From an uncultured Oscillospiraceae bacterium (GTDB lineage Bacteria; Bacillota; Clostridia; Oscillospirales; Ruminococcaceae), in the NCBI GenBank assembly GCA_934446455.1, contig CAKSEE010000022.1:1-42267 (forward strand): DNA of 42,267 nucleotides. Direction: 5' to 3'. The notes beneath the pieces were generated by a model. The model saw only the letters and a list, made by a program, of their open reading frames with translations. It was not told the DNA's origin and did not search any database. A program made the translations under genes and the position numbers. Below are positions 35,103 to 42,267 of this stretch, piece after piece (position 1 is the first letter of the stretch; every line of letters starts with the position of its first letter).

Positions 35103-37145
35103 TTGAAAAAATGGACGGCAGCGCCCGCGGCGCAGGATATCGGCGGGATAAAAGAACAGTTCGGCGATTTCCTCGGCGGGCTGCTGCTGCGGCGCGGCAT
35201 TGCCACAATGGAGGACGCGCGCGGCTTCTTCGCGTGCGAGAGCCTTTCGGACCCGCTTGAAATGCGCGACATGGAGCGCGCGGCGCAGGTCGTGCGCGAG
35301 GCGCTCGACGAGGGGCTGCGGATAACCGTCTACGGCGACTACGACTGCGACGGAGTTACGTCCACCGCCATGCTCTACAGCTACCTTGAAGCGCAGGGCG
35401 CGCAGGTGGATTTCTACATTCCCGACCGCAGCGAGGGCTACGGCATGAATATACCCGCGCTGAAAAAGCTGCTTGACGGCGGCACAGAGCTTATAATAAC
35501 CGTTGACAACGGCATTTCCGCCGTTGAGGAGGCGGAGTATATCCGCTCGCGCGGGGCAAAGCTCGTTATAACCGACCACCACCGACCCCCGCAGGAGCTG
35601 CCCGTGTGCGAGGCGTGCGTTGACCCTCACCGTGCGGACGACCTCTCTTCTTTCAAGGATCTGTGCGGCGCGGGCGTTGTGCTTAAGCTGCTCTGCGTGC
35701 TCGAGGACGAGGAGTTTGTGATGGAGCAGTACGCCGACCTTGCCGCCGTCGGCACTATCGGCGACGTAATGCCGCTGCGCGGCGAAAACCGCTACATCGT
35801 GCGACGCGGGCTTGAAAGCATTCGCACCGCGCAGAATCTCGGGCTGTCGCGGCTGATACACGCCGCGGGCTATTCTCCCGAAAACATTACGGCGGGCACG
35901 CTCTCGTACTACATCTGCCCGAGGATAAACGCTGCGGGCAGGATTGCCGCGGGCGCAGGGCGCTCGGGCGCGGCCAGGGCGGCGCGGCTGCTGCTTGCGG
36001 ATACGCCCGAAAGCGCCTCCCGCCTGTCGGACGAGATAATCCTGCTGAACGAGCAGCGCCGCGAGGCTGAGGCGCAGATAATGGCGGATATAGACCGCCG
36101 CCTCGCCGCAGACCCCTCTCTGCTGTGGCAGAGAGTCATCGTCGTTTCGGGCAGAGGGTGGAATCACGGCGTTGTGGGCATTGCGTGCGCAAGGCTTATG
36201 GAGCGCTACGGCAAGCCCGTGTTCGTCATTTCCGAGGAGGACGGTGAGGGGCGCGGCTCTGCAAGGAGCATTGAGGGCTTCTCGATACACAAGGCGCTTT
36301 CCGCGTGCGCGGACCTGCTCACAAAATTCGGCGGACACCCAAAAGCGGGCGGCTTTTCGCTTCCTGCGCAGAACATAGAAGAATTCCGCCGCCGCCTGCT
36401 TGATTATGCGCGCGACAACTACGCGAGAATGCCCGACGCTGAGATTTGTGCGGACATGGAAACAGACTGCGCCGCGCTCTCGCTTGAAAACGTGTCCATG
36501 CTCGACAAGCTTGAGCCGTTCGGAGAGGGCAACAGGCAGCCGCTTTTCCTGCTCAGGGACTGCACGGTGCGCGCGGTGCGCGCCCTCAAGGGCGGCAAGT
36601 ACACCTCTTTCGACGTAGAATCGGGCGGCAAAACGCTCAAGGCGCTTACGTTCAAAATACCGTTCGCGCGGTTTTTCGCGGGCGTCGGCAGCAGGGTGGA
36701 CATAATTGCCTGCGCCGAGGTAAACGAGTACAACGGCGCAAAATCGGTGAACCTTAAGGTGCAGGAGCTGCGCCCCTCGGGCTTTGCGGAGGACAGATTC
36801 TTTGCGGCGTCGCACGTTTACGAGCAGCTGCGCCGCGGCGAGGGCTGCGACCCGCGCCTCGCGCCGCGCGTAGTCCCGCAGGACAGGGCTGCGCTTATGA
36901 GCATTTACGACGCGGTGAAGAAAACGGGCGGGCAGATGTCCGCGGAGGAAATGTGCGTGTACGGCTGCGGTATAAACTACTGTATGCTGCGCATTACGCT
37001 GGACGCGTTTGCGGAGGCGGGCATGGTAGAGCTCGGCACGGACGCGCAGAGCGCGAGGATAGTCCCCGTAAGGCAAAAGACCGACCTGTTTGCGCAGGGA
37101 TTGCTGGCACAGCTGAACGATGGGTTTCATAAAATAAATACATAA
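35103..37145 (+). CDS. recJ: Single-stranded-DNA exonuclease RecJ
   Basis: A 680-residue DHH-family 5'-3' exonuclease acting in recombination and mismatch or base-excision repair. Motifs: DYDCDG (79-84), VDNG (134-137), DHH (158-160), INAAGRIAAG, and the DHHA1 signature GGHPKAGGFSL; a C-terminal OB-like domain and an extra C-terminal part follow. The TTG at 35103 is chosen because AGGAG is 9 bases upstream and homology begins right after it; a longer in-frame version would run back into purB. relA follows after 40 bases, the usual clostridial order recJ-(apt)-relA, here without apt. Confidence 0.92.
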   Translation: MKKWTAAPAAQDIGGIKEQFGDFLGGLLLRRGIATMEDARGFFACESLSDPLEMRDMERAAQVVREALDEGLRITVYGDYDCDGVTSTAMLYSYLEAQGAQVDFYIPDRSEGYGMNIPALKKLLDGGTELIITVDNGISAVEEAEYIRSRGAKLVITDHHRPPQELPVCEACVDPHRADDLSSFKDLCGAGVVLKLLCVLEDEEFVMEQYADLAAVGTIGDVMPLRGENRYIVRRGLESIRTAQNLGLSRLIHAAGYSPENITAGTLSYYICPRINAAGRIAAGAGRSGAARAARLLLADTPESASRLSDEIILLNEQRREAEAQIMADIDRRLAADPSLLWQRVIVVSGRGWNHGVVGIACARLMERYGKPVFVISEEDGEGRGSARSIEGFSIHKALSACADLLTKFGGHPKAGGFSLPAQNIEEFRRRLLDYARDNYARMPDAEICADMETDCAALSLENVSMLDKLEPFGEGNRQPLFLLRDCTVRAVRALKGGKYTSFDVESGGKTLKALTFKIPFARFFAGVGSRVDIIACAEVNEYNGAKSVNLKVQELRPSGFAEDRFFAASHVYEQLRRGEGCDPRLAPRVVPQDRAALMSIYDAVKKTGGQMSAEEMCVYGCGINYCMLRITLDAFAEAGMVELGTDAQSARIVPVRQKTDLFAQGLLAQLNDGFHKINT

Positions 37146-37185
37146 TGGGGAAAACGCGCTATGCGCAGCGAAAGGAAGGCACGAA

Positions 37186-39378
37186 ATGGAAGCAGCGACC
37201 TGTTCATCTATCGAACAGCTGATGGAGAAAATCAAACAGAGCGACAAGCAGTATGACGCGGACAAGATAATGCGCGCGTTCGAGGTCGCCGACAAGGCGC
37301 ACGAGGGGCAAATGCGCTCCTCGGGCGAAAAGTACATCACTCACCCGCTGACAGTGGCTTCCATTCTGCTTGACTACTGCATGGATACCGACACGATATG
37401 CGCAGCGCTGCTGCACGACGTAGTGGAGGACACCGACGTTACGCTTGAGGAGCTGCAGAAGAAGTTCGGCGAGGACGTTGCGGTAATGGTGGACGGCGTA
37501 ACCAAAATAGGCCTTGTGCCGCTCAATTCCAAGGAGGAGCAGCAGGCGGAGAATATACGCAAGATACTGATGGCAATGTCCAAGGATATCCGCGTTATCA
37601 TCATCAAGCTTGCAGACCGCCTGCACAATATGCGCACGCTCTACGCGCGCCCGCCCGAGAAGCAGCGCAAGACCTCCCTTGAAACGATGAACTACTACGC
37701 CCCCATAGCGCACAGACTCGGTATGTGCGACGTCAAGGAGGAGATGGAGGACATCGCTATCCACTATCTCGACCCCTACGGCTGCAAGGAGATAGAGCGG
37801 CTTCTCGACGTGCACAAGGAGGAGCGCGATAACTTTATCGACACAATAAAGGCGCGTATCCGCGAGAGAATTTCCGACATAAAGCCCGAGCCTATAATTG
37901 AGGGGCGCGTCAAGTCCATTTACAGCATTTACAAGAAGCTCTATGTAAAGAACAAGCGCTTCGACGAGATTTACGATATCTACGCCGTGCGCGTTATCGT
38001 GCAGTCCGTTATAGAATGCTACAACGTGCTTGGCGTTATCCACGATATGTTCCGCCCGATACCCTACCGCTTCAAGGACTACATCGCAACGCCAAAGCCC
38101 AACCGCTATCAGTCGCTGCATACCACGGTAATAGGCCACGAGGGCATACCGTTTGAGGTGCAGATACGCACCGTTGAAATGCACAACACCGCGCAGTACG
38201 GTATCGCCGCGCACTGGAAGTACAAGGCAGGCCTTAAAGGCAGCGTTGCGGGGGAAAAGCGCTTCGACTGGATTCGTCAGCTTCTCGAGCGCCAGCAGGA
38301 AGCGGACGATGTAGAGCAGCTCACAGACGCTATAAAAACCGACCTTGCAGCGGACGAGGTGTTCGTGTTCTCGCCCAAGGGCGACGTTTTCTCGCTGCCA
38401 AAGGGCGCTACGGTGATAGACTTCGCCTACGCCATACACACGCAGGTGGGCAACAAGATGACGGGCGCGCGCGTTGGCGGGAGAATGGTAAGCTTCGACT
38501 ACAAGGTAAAAACGGGCGACATCATCGAGATACTGACGTCAGGCTCGCCGACCTACGGCCCCAACAGAAACTGGCTCGATATCGCCACCACCACCGAGGC
38601 AAAGGCGAAGATACGCTCATGGTTCAAGAAAGAGTGCCGCGACGAGAACATAGCGCGCGGCAGGGAGGAAACCGAGCGCGAGTTCAGGCGCAACGGCATA
38701 GAGGTAACGCCCGAGCTGCTTGAAGAAGCAGCCCGCAGACAGCGCCTTGACAGCGTTGACGACCTGCTTGCCGCCGTTGGCTACGGGGGCGTTTCGCTGC
38801 AGAAGATAATGCAGCGCATAAAGGAGGACCAGCTGCGCGCGGCAAAGACCGCGCCCGCCGCTCCGCAGACGCCCGAGCAGCTTTCGGCGGCTATCGAGCA
38901 GACCAACGAGCACAGCCGCAGAAAGGGCATTATCATCGAGGGTGTGGACAACTGCCTTGTAAAGTTCGCGCACTGCTGCAGCCCGCTCCCGGGCGACCCG
39001 ATTATAGGCTTTGTAACGCGCGGCTTCGGCGTTTCCATACACAAGCAGGACTGCATTAACGTTATAAACAACATGGATAACCCCGAGAACAAGGACCGCT
39101 GGATAAAGGCGAGCTGGGCGGGCGTTGACAACAGCACCTACCGCGCGGTGATAGACATAATCTCCGAGCAGAAGGCGTCCGTTATCGCGGACATCACCGC
39201 AGCAATCGCCGCAAACCATATCCCGCTGCACGAGATGAACCTCCACCAGCTTAAAAACGGCAACAACAACCTTGTTATCACCATTGAGATAGCGGGCGTA
39301 GAGCAGCTTACCAACATCATGGCAAGACTGCAGAAGATACCCGGCGTTATCTCCGTGGAGCGCACAGGAAAGCAATGA
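37186..39378 (+). CDS. relA: Bifunctional (p)ppGpp synthetase/hydrolase RelA (Rsh)
   Basis: A 730-residue long RSH enzyme controlling the stringent response. The hydrolase domain is intact (HD at 77-78 in LLHDVVEDTDV). The synthetase domain follows at about 235-350 (EIYDIYAVRVIV, PKPNRYQSLHTTV). Then come TGS (about 388-450, DEVFVFSPKGDVFSLPKGAT), a zinc-finger-like region with HCCSPLPGDPI and a C-terminal ACT domain (about 655-728). It binds stalled ribosomes and makes alarmone when uncharged tRNA is present. GGAAGG precedes the ATG. Its stop overlaps the next gene by ATGA. A second synthetase gene lies at 41143-41847. Confidence 0.97.
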   Translation: MEAATCSSIEQLMEKIKQSDKQYDADKIMRAFEVADKAHEGQMRSSGEKYITHPLTVASILLDYCMDTDTICAALLHDVVEDTDVTLEELQKKFGEDVAVMVDGVTKIGLVPLNSKEEQQAENIRKILMAMSKDIRVIIIKLADRLHNMRTLYARPPEKQRKTSLETMNYYAPIAHRLGMCDVKEEMEDIAIHYLDPYGCKEIERLLDVHKEERDNFIDTIKARIRERISDIKPEPIIEGRVKSIYSIYKKLYVKNKRFDEIYDIYAVRVIVQSVIECYNVLGVIHDMFRPIPYRFKDYIATPKPNRYQSLHTTVIGHEGIPFEVQIRTVEMHNTAQYGIAAHWKYKAGLKGSVAGEKRFDWIRQLLERQQEADDVEQLTDAIKTDLAADEVFVFSPKGDVFSLPKGATVIDFAYAIHTQVGNKMTGARVGGRMVSFDYKVKTGDIIEILTSGSPTYGPNRNWLDIATTTEAKAKIRSWFKKECRDENIARGREETEREFRRNGIEVTPELLEEAARRQRLDSVDDLLAAVGYGGVSLQKIMQRIKEDQLRAAKTAPAAPQTPEQLSAAIEQTNEHSRRKGIIIEGVDNCLVKFAHCCSPLPGDPIIGFVTRGFGVSIHKQDCINVINNMDNPENKDRWIKASWAGVDNSTYRAVIDIISEQKASVIADITAAIAANHIPLHEMNLHQLKNGNNNLVITIEIAGVEQLTNIMARLQKIPGVISVERTGKQ

Positions 39379-39896
39379 CGGACATAATGCAGCTGCTGCC
39401 CATGTACCTTGCAGCTTCCGCGCTGCTTGTATTTCTCGTGCTGCTTGCCGCGGCGCGCAGCAAAAAGGCAACGAACGCCCGCCTGCGCCGCAGGATAAGG
39501 CGCGGAGAGTTTCTGCACTACACCGAGTTTGAGGAAAACTGGATAGTAAAGGACGCGCCCGTACCCACAGGATACAAATACAACGACTTTCCCGGCTGCT
39601 ATGTCATTATGATATTCGACAAGCCCGTGCATGGCAGGCGCTTTACAAATTACGAGAACATCTACATCGGGCAGTCCGTGACGGTATGCGCGCGTGTACA
39701 CAACCATTTCAGCGGCAAGGGCAAGGGCGACGTGTACGCTGACATAAAGTACGGCAAGCAGGCGTATGTGCGCATTGTGCCGTGCAGGGTAAAGCGCCTT
39801 AACGACATGGAAACCGCCCTGATAGAGGCTTTCGGCGCTACGGAAAGCTACAACAGGACAAAGGGCGGCGCTAAGCTGACTAAAATAAAGAAATAA
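39375..39896 (+). CDS. Membrane-anchored GIY-YIG domain protein
   Basis: A 173-residue protein. An N-terminal hydrophobic helix (about 8-27) is followed by a basic stretch (KKATNARLRRRIRR) and a GIY-YIG nuclease-like domain (about 70-165). The motif residues can be placed: GCYVI (74-78) and IYIG (96-99) for the GIY and YIG strands, Arg107, Glu146 (METALIEAF) and Asn160. Such domains cut DNA or RNA; the substrate is not known. Topology would put the domain in the cytoplasm near the membrane. It overlaps relA by 4 bases and precedes an MBL hydrolase. This position is often held by dtd, which is absent here. Confidence 0.75.
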   Translation: MTDIMQLLPMYLAASALLVFLVLLAAARSKKATNARLRRRIRRGEFLHYTEFEENWIVKDAPVPTGYKYNDFPGCYVIMIFDKPVHGRRFTNYENIYIGQSVTVCARVHNHFSGKGKGDVYADIKYGKQAYVRIVPCRVKRLNDMETALIEAFGATESYNRTKGGAKLTKIKK

Positions 39897-39906
39897 CGGA
39901 GGCTGC

Positions 39907-40527
39907 ATGGACAGACTATTTATGCTCCCGCTGGGGGCGCTCGCTTCAAACTGCTACATCATTCCCGCAGAAAACAAACAGGCGGTGGTCATAGACCCCG
40001 CGTCCGCTTCGGAAGTGTCGATGTTCCTTAAAAGCAAGGAGCTTACCCTCGGCGGGATAATCATAACGCACGGGCATTTCGACCATTTTTCGGGCGTGGC
40101 GCAGCTTGTGCGCGAACATTCCGCGCCTGTATGGGCGCCCGCCGCAGACGCGGAAATGCTGTCAAGCTCCGCAAAGTCGTGGGCGGACTTTATGCCGCAC
40201 GTTCAGTTTGAGCCTGTCGCTCCCGACCACACGTTCGCAGACGGGGACGTGTTCAGCGTGTGCGGAATCGAGTTTCGCGTTATGGCGTGTCCGGGGCATA
40301 CAGCGGGAAGCTGCGTGCTGTTCTGCCCCGCGCTTGAGGCGGCGTTCACCGGGGACGTTATTTTCGCGGGAGCCGTCGGCAGAACGGACGGCTACTCGGG
40401 CAGCGCCGCGCAGATGCGCGAAAGCCTCGCAAAGCTTTCCGCCCTGTCCGAGGACTACACCCTGTGCTGCGGCCACGGTTCCATGACAAGTCTCGGGCAC
40501 GAGCGCATGTATAACCCGTATCTGTAA
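39907..40527 (+). CDS. MBL-fold metallo-hydrolase (glyoxalase II-like)
   Basis: A 206-residue metallo-beta-lactamase-fold hydrolase. Metal ligands: THGHFDH (54-60), His in CPGHTAGS, Asp in FTGDVIF, and a C-terminal His in GHGSMTSLGHE. Relatives (YqgX/GloB-like) hydrolyse thioesters such as S-lactoylglutathione analogues, but the natural substrate in anaerobes is uncertain. GGAGG precedes the ATG 10 bases beyond the GIY-YIG gene. An MBL protein of this kind next to relA is common in clostridia. A strong terminator follows. Confidence 0.9.
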   Translation: MDRLFMLPLGALASNCYIIPAENKQAVVIDPASASEVSMFLKSKELTLGGIIITHGHFDHFSGVAQLVREHSAPVWAPAADAEMLSSSAKSWADFMPHVQFEPVAPDHTFADGDVFSVCGIEFRVMACPGHTAGSCVLFCPALEAAFTGDVIFAGAVGRTDGYSGSAAQMRESLAKLSALSEDYTLCCGHGSMTSLGHERMYNPYL

Positions 40528-40537
40528 GGAGCCATTC

Positions 40538-40578
40538 CCCCGCAAAGCCGCATAAGAGCGCGGTTTTTGCGGGGTTTT
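40538..40578 (+). terminator. Terminator of the relA-MBL unit
   Basis: CCCCGCAAA pairs with TTTGCGGGG and CCGC with GCGG inside it; TTTT follows. It lies 10 bases beyond the MBL stop codon and just before the tRNA promoter. Confidence 0.88.
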
Positions 40579-40620
40579 CAAAGAAAATTGAGGAAAAAGA
40601 AAATTTTTTTGAAAAAGTGC

Positions 40621-40649
40621 TTGACAAATCGGGATTGGTGTGATATAAT
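40621..40649 (+). promoter_or_regulatory. Consensus promoter of tRNA-Thr/tRNA-Tyr
   Basis: TTGACA (40621-40626) and TATAAT (40644-40649) are separated by 17 bases. Confidence 0.93.
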
Positions 40650-40692
40650 ATACTAGTCGTTAAGGGAACGGACACCGAGTAACGGATTAAAT

Positions 40693-40768
40693 GCTGGTGT
40701 AGCTCAGTTGGTAGAGCAGCTGATTTGTAATCAGCAGGTCGGGGGTTCAAGTCCGTCCACCAGCTCCA
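40693..40768 (+). tRNA. tRNA-Thr(TGT)
   Basis: The acceptor GCTGGTG pairs with CACCAGC, the anticodon stem GCTGA/TCAGC encloses loop TTTGTAA (anticodon TGT), and CCA is encoded at 40766-40768. Confidence 0.97.
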
Positions 40769-40788
40769 TTTTCTTACGATGTAAATAT

Positions 40789-40874
40789 GGGCGTGTTCCC
40801 GAGTGGCCAATGGGGGCAGACTGTAAATCTGTTGCGTTTTCGCTTCGGTGGTCCGAATCCACCCGCGCCCACCA
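40789..40874 (+). tRNA. tRNA-Tyr(GTA)
   Basis: A class II tRNA. The acceptor GGGCGTG pairs with CGCGCCC, loop CTGTAAA carries anticodon GTA, a long variable arm is present, and CCA is encoded at 40872-40874. Confidence 0.97.
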
Positions 40875-40906
40875 AAACACCGCGTCTTTGCGACGCGGTG
40901 TTTTTC
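40875..40906 (+). terminator. Terminator after tRNA-Tyr
   Basis: A 12-bp stem (40875-40886 with 40892-40903) with loop TTTGC ends in a T run. Confidence 0.92.
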
Positions 40907-40924
40907 TGTTATATAAAACAAATT

Positions 40925-41136
40925 CGCCCTCCCAATATTGTGGGAGGGCGTCAGCTTGTCGAAAAAGTCCATTTTGCCCGCGCACGCGGGCTTTGAAATA
41001 ACTTTTTTGCCTCGGGTCTCCCGAGGCAAAAACTCTTCTATCCGCACAAGTGTGTACGCGACGCTGTGCTTACGCAAATGTGCGCGCAGCGCGGATGTTT
41101 CGACGGTCCGGCGCCCTCCCAAAGCATGGGAGGGCG
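40925..41136 (+). repeat. MITE-like structured repeat, copy B, with flanking hairpins
   Basis: The core (40958-41104) matches copy A in reverse orientation: GTCGAAAAAGT start, GCCCGC/GCGGGC hairpin (40976-40991), 13-bp GCCTCGGG hairpin (41004-41032), an enclosing stem ATCCGC/GCGGAT (41040-41045/41091-41096) and a TTTCGAC end. The enclosing stem has a different sequence from copy A but still pairs. Identical CGCCCTCCCA/TGGGAGGGCG hairpins flank the core at 40925-40950 and 41112-41136. The right one may also serve as the end of the alarmone synthetase transcript, though it lacks a T run. Confidence 0.72.
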
Positions 41137-41142
41137 TTCTTG

Positions 41143-41847
41143 TCAGTTGATTTGTTTAAGCGTGCGGTAGATATCCTGCATCTGCTTGTCGGTAGCCGCT
41201 ATTGTCTCTGCGCAGGCTTTGAGCTGCTGCGCAAGGTCTGCGGAAACCTCGGCGTCCGTCTTGTACTTAAGCTCATGCTCAAGGCTAGCCCAGAAGTCCA
41301 TTGCTATGGTGCGGATCTGCACCTCGACATTGACAAGCTCCTTTCTGTCCGAAAGGTAAACAGGCGTTTCTATCACAAGATGAAGGCTGCGGTAGCCGTT
41401 AGGCTTCGGGGACTCGATGTAGTCCTTTTTCTTTATGAGCCGCACGTCGTCCTGCATGGTAAGCAGGTCTGCAACGGTGTAAATATCCTCGATATAGTTG
41501 CAGATAACGCGCACGCCCGCAATGTCGTTGAGAGTGGAACGCGCCGCGTCGCAGTTGAACGGAAGCCCCTTCCGCTGCAGCTTCTCAAGCATACTCTGCG
41601 GGGATTTCAGCCTGTCCTCTATATGGTGAATGGGGTTGTAGTCGTATTTCGTCTTGAACTCGCTGTCGAGTATCTCAAGCTTCGTCTTTACCTCGCGTAT
41701 CGCCGACTCATAGAGATGCTCAAGCTCCACAAACTGGTAGAGCTGGTCAAGAACCTGCTCCTGCATCTGCGCGGGGATAAGGCTGGTCACCTTTGAAAGC
41801 TCCGCAGGCGCGGAGGAAGCCGTTTTAGATATATTCTTTCTGGTCAT
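41143..41847 (-). CDS. relQ: Small alarmone synthetase (RelQ-like GTP pyrophosphokinase)
   Basis: A 234-residue single-domain (p)ppGpp synthetase without hydrolase or regulatory domains. The synthetase core is about residues 60-185: RLKSPQSMLEKLQRKGLP, DIAGVRVICNYIEDIY (substrate-binding region), KKDYIESPKPNGYRSLH and VNVEVQIRTIAMDFWASLEH. C-terminal helices for tetramer formation follow. RelQ-type enzymes make alarmone in response to cell-wall or other stress at the transcriptional level. AAAGGA precedes the ATG. A TATAAT lies at 41886-41891 (-) with a weak -35. RelP and RelQ cannot be told apart with full certainty; RelQ fits slightly better. Confidence 0.92.
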   Translation of the reverse strand: MTRKNISKTASSAPAELSKVTSLIPAQMQEQVLDQLYQFVELEHLYESAIREVKTKLEILDSEFKTKYDYNPIHHIEDRLKSPQSMLEKLQRKGLPFNCDAARSTLNDIAGVRVICNYIEDIYTVADLLTMQDDVRLIKKKDYIESPKPNGYRSLHLVIETPVYLSDRKELVNVEVQIRTIAMDFWASLEHELKYKTDAEVSADLAQQLKACAETIAATDKQMQDIYRTLKQIN

Positions 41848-41940
41848 TCTTTTTTCCTTTCATAATGCGCCGCATTACTCTTCACATTATAACGGAACAA
41901 TGCCAAGCTTTTGTCATAAAGCTGTGAATATCTTGTGAAA
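41848..41940 (-). promoter_or_regulatory. Gap with likely promoter of the alarmone synthetase gene
   Basis: The AT-rich gap holds TATAAT (41891-41886 on the minus strand) about 40 bases before the start codon. No good -35 lies at 17 bases; a TGACA-like stretch lies 19-20 bases away. The preceding repeat gene ends at the right side of this gap. Confidence 0.45.
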
Positions 41941-42267
41941 TTATTTCGTCCCCGCCGCGTCGTCCTGCATACTCTTGAGGAGCGCTTCAATATCGTCCTG
42001 CGACATCTTCCCGCCCGAGGTCGGCTCAGGCTCTGCGGGCGCAGGCGCGGGGGTCTCTGCGGGAGCGTTCGCCGCGAGAAGCCGCTCTATCTCGTCCTGC
42101 GACATTTTCCCGCCCGAGGTCGGCTCAGGTTCAGCGGGCGCAGGCGCGGGGGGCTCTGCGGGAGCGTTCGCCGCGAGAAGCCGCTCTATCTCGTCCTGCG
42201 ACATCTTCCCGCCCGAGGTCGGCTCAGGCTCTGCGGGCGCAGGCGCGGGGGTCTCTGCGGGAGCGTT
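41941..42267 (-). CDS. Repeat protein with tandem FliM-N-terminus-like motifs (5' part outside window)
   Basis: The last 108 residues of a protein whose start is beyond the window. It consists of 33-residue units, each MSQDEIERLLAANAPAE followed by a Pro/Ala/Glu linker ending PTSGGK: a partial unit (42205-42267), two full units (42106-42204, 42007-42105) and a final divergent unit MSQDDIEALLKSMQDDAAG (41941-42006). The DNA unit is 99 bp, nearly identical between copies. The motif SQDEI-x-x-LL is very like the N-terminal CheY-P binding peptide of FliM (LSQ-x-EID-x-LL). I do not recognise the whole protein; a scaffold or decoy for CheY, or a C-terminal tail on another motility protein, are both possible. 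Any unit's ATG could be mistaken for the start, so none is a reliable start. Confidence 0.7.
   Translation of the reverse strand, partial: NAPAETPAPAPAEPEPTSGGKMSQDEIERLLAANAPAEPPAPAPAEPEPTSGGKMSQDEIERLLAANAPAETPAPAPAEPEPTSGGKMSQDDIEALLKSMQDDAAGTK
42007..42267 (-). repeat. 99-bp in-frame tandem repeat
   Basis: Two full copies and one 63-base partial copy run to the window edge, in frame with the gene. Differences between copies are scattered single bases (for example the codon giving Pro or Thr after APAE). High identity suggests recent expansion or ongoing recombination. Confidence 0.9.

Noticed and set aside
34863..37340. An 825-codon open frame on the minus strand opposite recJ and the 3' end of purB
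   Set aside because: It is the antisense of a clear recJ in GC-rich codons. Its translation is rich in Arg, Ala and Val with no recognisable domain.
37204..38439. A 411-codon open frame opposite relA
   Set aside because: Shadow of the well-supported relA frame; no ribosome site and no domain.
40358..41122. A 254-codon minus-strand frame across the tRNA-Thr/Tyr genes and repeat copy B
   Set aside because: It spans two tRNAs, a promoter and two terminators of the opposite strand.

Overview
The window reads as chromosome of a motile, Gram-positive clostridium with high-GC coding sequence, most like the Oscillospiraceae/Ruminococcaceae. The basis is a Bacillus/Clostridium-type fla/che gene order with FliY, CheC, CheD, FlbD and the TIGR02530 flagellar protein, strong Shine-Dalgarno sites, TTGACA-N17-TATAAT promoters, and a relA operon. 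Species cannot be named from the sequence alone.

Layout. 1-131: the 3' part of a possible structured RNA ending in a strong terminator. 155-1018 (-): AraC/GyrI-type regulator. 1262-1757: tRNA cluster Gly, Arg, His, Gln. 1734-2006: two almost identical 122-bp intergenic repeats. 2007-3410: an AT-rich island with IS-like end repeats and an aminoglycoside nucleotidyltransferase-like gene, bracketed by two copies of a hairpin that lies beside tRNA-Leu (3411-3494, -). 3574-29352 (-): a 25.8-kb, 29-gene fla/che cluster read from a TTGCAA-N17-TATAAT promoter at 29456-29484. 29701-33031 (-): clpB behind a ribbon-helix-helix-like protein gene, with three phased TTATTAAAA-type boxes over the promoter. 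33247-33486: a structured, MITE-like repeat. 33581-40527 (+): purB, recJ, relA, a membrane-anchored GIY-YIG protein and an MBL hydrolase. 40621-40906: tRNA-Thr and tRNA-Tyr. 40925-41136: a second, divergent copy of the MITE-like repeat. 41143-41847 (-): small alarmone synthetase. 41941-42267 (-): the C-terminal end of a protein made of 33-residue repeats, each carrying a FliM-N-terminus-like motif.

How the genes work together. The large cluster encodes almost the whole hook-basal body in assembly order: rod (flgB, flgC, fliE), MS ring and export ATPase (fliF-fliJ), hook length, cap and hook (fliK, flgD, flgE), stator (motA, motB), switch and response regulator (fliM, fliY, cheY), export gate (fliOPQR, flhBA), the sigma factor for late genes (sigD-like), distal rod proteins (flgF, flgG) and chemotaxis adaptation (cheC, cheD). 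Missing compared with the usual Firmicutes cluster are fliL, flhF, flhG and cheB/cheA/cheW. Two terminator-like hairpins between cheY and fliO and a promoter before motB suggest the cluster is divided into expression units.

The items most worth a second look are the tandem FliM-N-like repeat protein at the right edge, the two-copy structured repeat with compensatory stem changes, the cloverleaf-like 122-bp tandem repeat, the ribbon-helix-helix/clpB unit with its phased operator boxes, and the unidentified structured RNA at the left edge.
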